DNA from: an uncultured Prevotellaceae bacterium
GTDB taxonomy: Bacteria > Bacteroidota > Bacteroidia > Bacteroidales > Bacteroidaceae
Length of the DNA: 16,228 nt
Reading direction: 5' to 3'
Assembly: GCA_937902455.1 (NCBI GenBank)
Contig: CALELI010000073.1
Span: 1 to 16,228, forward strand
This document shows positions 14,163 through 16,228 of the stretch, one piece after another; the stretch's first letter is position 1, and every line of letters starts with the position of its first letter. The notes below the pieces were generated by a model. It worked only from the letters and a program-made list of their open reading frames with translations. It did not search any database and was not told the DNA's origin. The position numbers and the translations under genes were made by a program.

Positions 14163-15521
14163 ATGAAAAAGATTACATTTTCAATGCTAATGTTCGTCGC
14201 AGCCATGATAATGGTGTCATGCAGCGATGATGATGACAACAATTCAGAAAAACGTGATGTAACCTGGACGGCAGAACAGGAGGCTACAATCAATTCCCTG
14301 CGCCAGGTCGACAAGGGTAGTGGCTATGTGTATGAGATAGACTATCAGGCAGACTATCAGCTCGACAAGGTTCTGGCCATGAATGCAAAAGACCTTCCGA
14401 GCGTGATTGACAACATCAAGAGCGTCATACTTCCTGATTCCAAATATGACGTCATATCCGAGGTTGTGAACATCTTCACACAATCGACAATCGACTTGTT
14501 GCAGCAGTACTATGGTGGTCTTGGCTGCTCCTGCTTCTCTACCGATGCCACAGGCGGAGGTTATATTCTCGGAAGGAACTATGACTATCCTCCTATGAAT
14601 GACCACTCCATCATCGTACATACTCCACAGGTGAAGGATGCATCGGGCAATGTGATCCGTCATGCAACCGTAGGCTGTGCCGATCTTGCACCGCTCACCA
14701 CTTTGCTCGGGTATAAGCGTGGATATAACAACGACCAGGAGAAGGAGTTTACTCTCTATTCGCCGTACTTCATTCTCGACGGAATCAACGACGAGGGACT
14801 TATGTGCGGCCTCATGATTCTTGAATGCGACGGCACATTCCAGGATGCAGACCCAAACAAGCTGAACCTGATAAACGCCATGCTTCCACGTGTCATCCTC
14901 GACAAGTGCACTACTGTGGCTCAGGCTGTGGAAATGATAAAGCAGTATAACGTGCAGACGATGTTCGCCATGCCGAACGTCTTCGGGACATACACCGACA
15001 TGCACTATGTCATTGCAGACGCAAAGGGTGACAAGGTCGTAGTGGAATGGGTCAAGAACGAAATACGCGTGATGCGTCCAGGCGATGCCGACCTGTCTGA
15101 CCAGGACGGATATGCTCTCGCCACTAATTTCTATCTCTCGAAGACCAACCTGCCTGCATCATTCGTCACTGAGCGTAGGAATGTGAAGGAACTTGGTTTC
15201 TGGCGCTATCAGCAGATGACAGAATTCCTTAACGAACAGGATTCCTTCACACCGGATGAAGGCATGGAGATGCTCAGGAAAATCAGGATTATGCAGAATG
15301 ACCCTGACGCGCTGGGATTCTTTGATTCAATGTACTATCCGACCAATGTAATGGAGTACGGAGAAGACCATACCAAATGGCCAGAATGGAACCAGAAAGA
15401 CAAATGGCCTTGGATAACACTGTGGTCAGAGGTATATGACACTAAGACAAAGTCCATGATGTATTGCGCCAGAGAGGATTATGGTAATAAATACACTTTC
15501 GGACTTGAATACAAACGATAA
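14163..15521 (+). CDS. Lipoprotein linear amide C-N hydrolase (choloylglycine hydrolase-like, Ntn fold)
   Basis: The start is placed at 14163 because MKKITFSMLMFVAAMIMVSC is a lipoprotein signal ending in Cys20; the in-frame extension to 14112 would spoil it and begins within ten bases of the promoter box. SDDDD directly after the cysteine is the Bacteroidetes surface-export signature, so the 452-residue protein is predicted to sit on the cell surface. The catalytic region starts at GLGCSCFSTDATGGGYILGRNYD. From Cys122, Arg138 and Asp141 are spaced +16 and +19, the same spacing as Cys2, Arg18 and Asp21 in bile salt hydrolases, so Cys122 is the likely nucleophile. MHYVIADAKGDKVVVEW and YALATNF fit the same fold. 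The family cleaves amide bonds (bile salts, penicillin V, N-acyl amides); the substrate here is unknown. A ~100-residue segment between lipid anchor and nucleophile may be a propeptide. Confidence 0.85.
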   Translation: MKKITFSMLMFVAAMIMVSCSDDDDNNSEKRDVTWTAEQEATINSLRQVDKGSGYVYEIDYQADYQLDKVLAMNAKDLPSVIDNIKSVILPDSKYDVISEVVNIFTQSTIDLLQQYYGGLGCSCFSTDATGGGYILGRNYDYPPMNDHSIIVHTPQVKDASGNVIRHATVGCADLAPLTTLLGYKRGYNNDQEKEFTLYSPYFILDGINDEGLMCGLMILECDGTFQDADPNKLNLINAMLPRVILDKCTTVAQAVEMIKQYNVQTMFAMPNVFGTYTDMHYVIADAKGDKVVVEWVKNEIRVMRPGDADLSDQDGYALATNFYLSKTNLPASFVTERRNVKELGFWRYQQMTEFLNEQDSFTPDEGMEMLRKIRIMQNDPDALGFFDSMYYPTNVMEYGEDHTKWPEWNQKDKWPWITLWSEVYDTKTKSMMYCAREDYGNKYTFGLEYKR

Positions 15522-15578
15522 TGCTATCTTAGATCGTTCCGTGACATGCTCTCAGGTGAATATTCCACTGGTTACCTT

Positions 15579-16178
15579 ATGAAGAAATTATTTTTACTCT
15601 TGGCAGCGGCAATCGTTACAGGCTTATGCTCTTGTGGCAACGGGAGCAGGATTGTGATACTTGCAGCAGAGGAGGCGGAGTACAACAAGTGCAGGGAGAT
15701 ATTCCCCGAGATGGAATGTATAAGGACAGGAGTCGGTGCCGGCAATGTCATCAAGGCTTGCTGCAATCTTCCCAAGGGAACCCGCATAATCAACATCGGC
15801 TATGCCGGAAGCAACAACATCGAAATTGGAACGGTATCCTTGGTGAGCGACTCGTACAGATACACTGACGGAACATATAAGTTCGATGACCACGCCAATC
15901 CACTACACCTCTCGGACGAAGGACTTCCATGCTACACGGGGAACAGTTTCTTTACTGAATCAGACAAGACTGCCCCTACGCTCTATGACATGGAACTCAA
16001 TTACATAGCCTCATTCTCGCCTCATCTCGAACTGGTAGCGGCTGTGAAAATCGTCAGTGACAACCTAAGTGTTGATGCTTTCATGAACAATGCCATACGT
16101 GAATCTGGTGTGCTGGCAAGCGACGAGGTATGGGAGAATGTAAGACAGACTGTGGAGAGAGTATTGTCTCAGAATTAA
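15579..16178 (+). CDS. Nucleoside phosphorylase / MTA-SAH nucleosidase-like lipoprotein
   Basis: The start at 15579 gives MKKLFLLLAAAIVTGLCSC, a lipoprotein signal with Cys19; the in-frame ATG at 15546 would bury it. The remaining ~180 residues follow the PNP/MTAN (phosphorylase superfamily 1) pattern: VILAAEEAEY (26-35), CIRTGVGAGNVIKA, IINIGYAGSNN, VSLVSDSYRYTDG, then YDMELNYIA with Glu139 and IVSDNLSVDAF with Asp161, matching the DME and SD active-site elements. The family cleaves purine or thiopurine ribosides in the cytosol, so an envelope-anchored version is unusual. No acidic export signal follows the cysteine (GNGSR), so it probably faces the periplasm. It follows the hydrolase gene by 57 bp and is probably co-transcribed. 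The stop codon is immediately followed by a second miniature-element end. Confidence 0.78.
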   Translation: MKKLFLLLAAAIVTGLCSCGNGSRIVILAAEEAEYNKCREIFPEMECIRTGVGAGNVIKACCNLPKGTRIINIGYAGSNNIEIGTVSLVSDSYRYTDGTYKFDDHANPLHLSDEGLPCYTGNSFFTESDKTAPTLYDMELNYIASFSPHLELVAAVKIVSDNLSVDAFMNNAIRESGVLASDEVWENVRQTVERVLSQN

Positions 16179-16228
16179 GGGGTGTTCTATTAATTACATT
16201 TTAGGTGATTTGGAGATTTTTCTTTAGC
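16179..16228. mobile_element. End of a second miniature element (cut by window edge)
   Basis: The 50 bases after the stop codon start GGGGTGTTCTATTAATTACA and continue with AGGTGATTTGGAGATTT. They align with the left end of the 11041-11238 element over their whole length with one gap, about 80% identical by eye. If the first element's 4-bp duplication holds, the target here would be TTAA, again including the TAA stop codon. The rest of the element lies outside the window. Confidence 0.65.

Noticed and set aside
14244..15005. Minus-strand open frame of 253 codons
   Set aside because: It is antisense to the catalytic part of the C-N hydrolase, whose motifs and signal peptide are clear.
15546..15578. 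Earlier ATG for the nucleosidase-like lipoprotein
   Set aside because: It would bury the lipoprotein signal that begins at 15579.
1..16228. CRISPR array, rRNA or tRNA genes, integrase or transposase genes
   Set aside because: No regularly spaced repeats of CRISPR size, no RNA gene folds and no recombinase protein motifs were found on either strand.

Overview
The window looks like a Bacteroidales chromosome segment, most consistent with a Prevotella-type gut or rumen species. The evidence is: promoters of the Bacteroidetes type (TAnnTTTG -7 boxes), start codons without Shine-Dalgarno sequences, a lipoprotein with the surface-export signature SDDDD after its lipobox cysteine, and a run of secreted plant-polysaccharide hydrolases. 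The genus is an inference; there is no rRNA or other marker gene.

Layout. Positions 1-1881 (minus) hold a cytosolic M3 metallopeptidase (Dcp type) whose last part lies outside the window. It is preceded by a 90-bp tract of 7-bp repeats and then a Crp/Fnr-type regulator (1972-2649, minus) with a clear promoter containing two copies of a palindromic site. A 0.6-kb gene-free gap follows, holding copy A of a 226-bp repeat. Positions 3279-10996 (minus) are a tight four-gene hydrolase operon, transcribed GH115 -> GH43 with a lectin-like N-domain -> GH29 -> GH43 beta-xylosidase type. It ends in a 17-bp perfect hairpin. All four proteins have ordinary signal peptides and are probably periplasmic. Together they suit debranching and depolymerising decorated glucuronoarabinoxylan fragments: GH115 removes (methyl)glucuronic acid, the GH43 enzymes remove arabinose or xylose, and the GH29 enzyme removes a fucose-like sugar. 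No SusC/SusD pair is in the window.

Immediately upstream of this operon and in the same direction lies a hipBA toxin-antitoxin pair (11239-12849). Between hipA and GH115 there is almost nothing except a 198-bp miniature transposon-like element inserted exactly at the hipA stop codon. Upstream of hipB come two TATCTTTG boxes, a possible terminator, and copy B of the 226-bp repeat (13137-13362), in the same orientation as copy A. The hydrolase operon plus hipBA is therefore bracketed by 95%-identical direct repeats 10.4 kb apart.

The right end holds a small four-helix membrane protein (minus, about 13392-13925). Divergent from it are two plus-strand lipoprotein genes: an Ntn-type C-N hydrolase related to choloylglycine hydrolases, with a surface-export signal, and a nucleoside-phosphorylase/MTA-nucleosidase-like lipoprotein. 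Directly at the stop codon of the latter a second copy of the miniature element begins and runs off the window.
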